In this document: positions 62,002-64,000 of the stretch, in pieces
How the letters are laid out: each line of letters begins with the position of its first letter
How positions within the stretch are numbered: position 1 is the first letter of the stretch
Source of the DNA: Sulfitobacter sp. M39
Lineage (GTDB): Bacteria > Pseudomonadota > Alphaproteobacteria > Rhodobacterales > Rhodobacteraceae
Assembly: GCF_021735935.1 (NCBI RefSeq)
Contig: NZ_WMDZ01000001.1
Span: forward strand, 868,001-932,000
Length of the DNA stretch: 64,000 nt
Direction of reading: 5' to 3'
Notes under the pieces: model-generated
Seen by the model: the letters and a program-made list of their open reading frames with translations, nothing else
Databases searched by the model: none
Told to the model about the DNA's origin: nothing
Made by a program: the position numbers and the translations under genes

Positions 62002-62685
62002 ATGCGTGTGATCGAGTTTGAAAACGTGGCCTACAGCTATGGCGGGGGCGAGCTTTTGTCCGATATCTCGGTCAAGCTGGCACCGGGATCGTTCCATTTT
62101 CTGACGGGTCCATCCGGCTCTGGCAAGACCACGTTGATGAAGCTCTGCTATGGCGCGCTGCTGCCCACGGCGGGGCATGTGTCGCTGTTTGGCAAGGACG
62201 TGCGTGCGATGGACCGCGATGACATCGCGATGATCCGGCGGCGTGTCGGTGTGGTGCACCAGGATTGCCAATTCCTGAACCATTTGCCGGTTGCGGAAAA
62301 CATCGGTTTGCCGCTGACCGTGTCGGGCCGCCATGCGGAAACCGGCGGGGATGACCTGCTTGAGCTGCTGTCGTGGGTGGGGCTGAGCAGCCGCGCCGAC
62401 GCCCTGCCGCCAGAGCTGTCGGGCGGTGAACGCCAGCGTGCGGCGCTGGCTCGTGCGGTGATCATGTCGCCCGATGTGGTGCTTGCGGATGAACCCACCG
62501 GCAACGTCGATTGGGAAATGTCGCAGCGCCTGCTTCGCCTCCTGGTAGAGCTGAACCGCATGGGCAAGACCGTGTTGATCGCGACCCACGATCTGGGGCT
62601 GATCCGTGCCACCAAGGCGCAGGTGCAGGCGCGGGTTCTGCGCATCGCCAACCGGCGCATCCAGTTGGCGGGGGCGGATCTATGA
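62002..62685 (+). CDS. ftsE: Cell-division ATP-binding protein FtsE
   Basis: A 227-residue ABC ATPase that works with FtsX to activate peptidoglycan hydrolases at the septum. Walker A is GPSGSGKTTLMKL, signature LSGGERQRAALARAV, Walker B VVLADEPTGNVD. ATG 62002 gives MRVIEFENVAYSYGGGE; the frame to 61321 is not used. FtsX starts in its stop codon (ATGA). Confidence 0.93.
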   Translation: MRVIEFENVAYSYGGGELLSDISVKLAPGSFHFLTGPSGSGKTTLMKLCYGALLPTAGHVSLFGKDVRAMDRDDIAMIRRRVGVVHQDCQFLNHLPVAENIGLPLTVSGRHAETGGDDLLELLSWVGLSSRADALPPELSGGERQRAALARAVIMSPDVVLADEPTGNVDWEMSQRLLRLLVELNRMGKTVLIATHDLGLIRATKAQVQARVLRIANRRIQLAGADL

Positions 62686-63587
62686 AGATGCTGCGCATTG
62701 CGCTGACCGCGCTGTGGAACGGCGACCGTCAGGCGGACCGTGTGGTGCCGCCGTCGGGGTTTACCGCGCAGTTGACCCTGTTTGCCGCGGGGACGATGGC
62801 GTTTCTGGCGGTCTTTGCACTGGCGCTGTCACTAGCGTCGGGACGGTTGGCGAATATCTGGGGGCAAGAGCTGGCACGCACCGCGACGATCCGTGTTGTG
62901 GCCCCCATCGACCAGCGCAGCGCCCAGACCGAGGCCGCCTTGCGCATCCTCGAGACGACCAAAGGGGTCGCCACAGCCCGCGCCCTCACGGATGAAGAGC
63001 AGCAATCTCTGCTGGCCCCATGGTTCGGTCCGGAACTAGCCATTGACGCCCTGCCGGTGCCCCGCCTGATCGAGATCATCGAAGAAGACGACGGCATGGA
63101 TGCCGATGGCCTGCGCCTGCGCCTCGCGGCAGAGGTGCCGGGGGCGGTACTTGATAACCATAGCCGCTGGCGCGCGCCGCTGGTCAAGGCCGCGTCGCGG
63201 CTGAAGCTTCTGGGCTGGGTCTCCATGATCCTGATCATCGCGACACTGGCCGCGATGGTGACGCTTGCCGCCAATGCGGCGCTATCGGCCAACGCTCAGG
63301 TCATTGCCGTTTTGCGTCTGGTGGGCGCGACCGACAGCTATATCGCACAGGCTTTTATCCGGCGTTTCACCCTGCGTGCGTTGACCGGCGCTGCGGCGGG
63401 CACGGCGGTCGGGCTGCTGGCGATACTGCTGTTGCCAAGCACCGCTGACGCGGGGGGCTTTCTGACGGGTTTGGGCTTTCAGGGCTGGCACTGGGTTGTG
63501 CCACTGGTGATCCCGTTTCTGTCCGGTGGTGTCGCCTTTGCGGCGACAGGGGCGGCCGCGCGCCGTACATTAAAGGAACTCGCATAA
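62682..63587 (+). CDS. ftsX: Cell-division protein FtsX
   Basis: A 301-residue inner-membrane protein with four spans (about residues 28-52, 182-205, 225-250 and 265-290). The periplasmic loop after the first span (60-175) is the extracellular FtsX domain; NAALSANAQVIAVLRLVGATDSYIA is the conserved cytoplasmic-membrane element. Overlaps ftsE by four bases and plsC by one base, so the three genes are one transcript. Confidence 0.9.
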   Translation: MKMLRIALTALWNGDRQADRVVPPSGFTAQLTLFAAGTMAFLAVFALALSLASGRLANIWGQELARTATIRVVAPIDQRSAQTEAALRILETTKGVATARALTDEEQQSLLAPWFGPELAIDALPVPRLIEIIEEDDGMDADGLRLRLAAEVPGAVLDNHSRWRAPLVKAASRLKLLGWVSMILIIATLAAMVTLAANAALSANAQVIAVLRLVGATDSYIAQAFIRRFTLRALTGAAAGTAVGLLAILLLPSTADAGGFLTGLGFQGWHWVVPLVIPFLSGGVAFAATGAAARRTLKELA

Positions 63588-64000
63588 TGTTGCAGTGGAT
63601 ACGATCCTTGACCTTCATCGTGCTGGCCACGGTCTATATGCCGCTTCTGGGGCTGTTCTATGCGCCTTGGGCGATGTTCTCGCGGCGGGGGGCCTATGCG
63701 GCGTGCAAGGCCTATGCGGCAGGGACCATGTGGATGGCGAAGGTCATCGTCGGGTTGCGGTGCGAGGTGCGGGGCGACGTGCCGGACGGGGCCGTGTTGG
63801 TTGCCGCCAAACACCAGTCTTTCCTTGATATCCTGATGATCTTTCACATTCTGCCGCGCGCGAAATTTATCATGAAACGCGAGATCCTGATGACGCCGGT
63901 GATCGGGCAATATGCCAAGCGTATGCAGATGGTCGCGGTGAACCGTGGCAAACGCGGCGCGGCGATTTCCAAGATGCTGGCCGATGTCAAAGCGGGCGAG
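63587..64000 (+). CDS. plsC: 1-acyl-sn-glycerol-3-phosphate acyltransferase (3' partial)
   Basis: The first 138 residues are present; the gene runs off the right edge. A hydrophobic N-terminus (LTFIVLATVYMPLLGLFYAPW) is followed by the acyltransferase motif I AAKHQSFLDILM (H-x4-D, with Lys-His in place of Asn-His), and by ILPRAKFIMKRE and VAVNRG (motif III-like). It begins ATG 63587 sharing one base with the ftsX stop. Family is firm; E. coli PlsC converts LPA to PA. Confidence 0.88.
   Translation, partial: MLQWIRSLTFIVLATVYMPLLGLFYAPWAMFSRRGAYAACKAYAAGTMWMAKVIVGLRCEVRGDVPDGAVLVAAKHQSFLDILMIFHILPRAKFIMKREILMTPVIGQYAKRMQMVAVNRGKRGAAISKMLADVKAGE

Noticed and set aside
1..64000. CRISPR arrays, insertion sequences, prophage or integrative element ends
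   Set aside because: No regularly spaced repeats, transposase, integrase or att-like duplications were seen; tRNA-Sec shows no adjacent 3'-end duplication.

Overview
The window is one stretch of chromosome from an alphaproteobacterium, most likely a marine Rhodobacteraceae (Roseobacter group). Supporting signs are the high GC content, a class I lysyl-tRNA synthetase, the complex I accessory subunit NDUFS4, the DUF4175/TIGR02302 membrane protein, the Entner-Doudoroff pair edd-eda, and a carnitine dehydrogenase fused to a thioesterase. I cannot name the genus from sequence alone. No rRNA, prophage, insertion sequence or CRISPR array was seen; the only tRNA is tRNA-Sec.

Layout. 1-6.3 kb: end of a reductive pyrimidine catabolism operon (N-carbamoyl amide hydrolase, dihydropyrimidinase) with its own ABC importer (ATPase, two permeases, THI5/NMT1-like binding protein), closed by a strong terminator. 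6.3-26 kb: mostly housekeeping and small genes (L,D-transpeptidase, cold-shock protein, response regulator, EttA, universal stress protein plus alanine/glycine symporter, NadD, EamA exporter, DacB, TerB-like protein, class I LysRS, a large beta-helix protein, an outer-membrane-barrel candidate, UvrB, NDUFS4).

26-36.3 kb: a carnitine / gamma-butyrobetaine / crotonobetaine catabolic island in two leftward transcription units. Unit 1 (35.3 to 29.0 kb) is dehydrocarnitine-cleaving enzyme, carnitine dehydrogenase-thioesterase fusion, acyl-CoA dehydrogenase, NDP-forming CoA ligase and CaiD-like hydratase, with a divergent GlxA/CdhR-type regulator. Unit 2 is a gamma-butyrobetaine-hydroxylase-like dioxygenase plus a class II aldolase, divergent from a LysR regulator whose start codon lies in an 11-bp-arm palindrome. 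36.5-40 kb: a TetR-aruH-aruI operon (arginine transaminase route) preceded by a 17-bp-arm operator.

41.3-46.9 kb: the most interesting region, a compact selenocysteine locus: selA, selB, tRNA-Sec(UCA), a thioredoxin-like two-domain protein, and a selenoprotein gene with an in-frame TGA inside a U-G-S-C motif followed by a fitting bacterial SECIS hairpin. An automatic gene caller would split this last gene in two. selD is not in the window.

47-64 kb: nagA and a GlcNAc kinase divergent from edd-eda around a GTTAGCGCTAAC palindrome, a winged-helix regulator, an LpxR-like outer membrane protein, a Hint-domain protein, TlpA, argH, two tiny lipoproteins, lysA, TIGR02302 protein, a zinc-ribbon membrane protein, ftsE-ftsX, and plsC cut by the window end.
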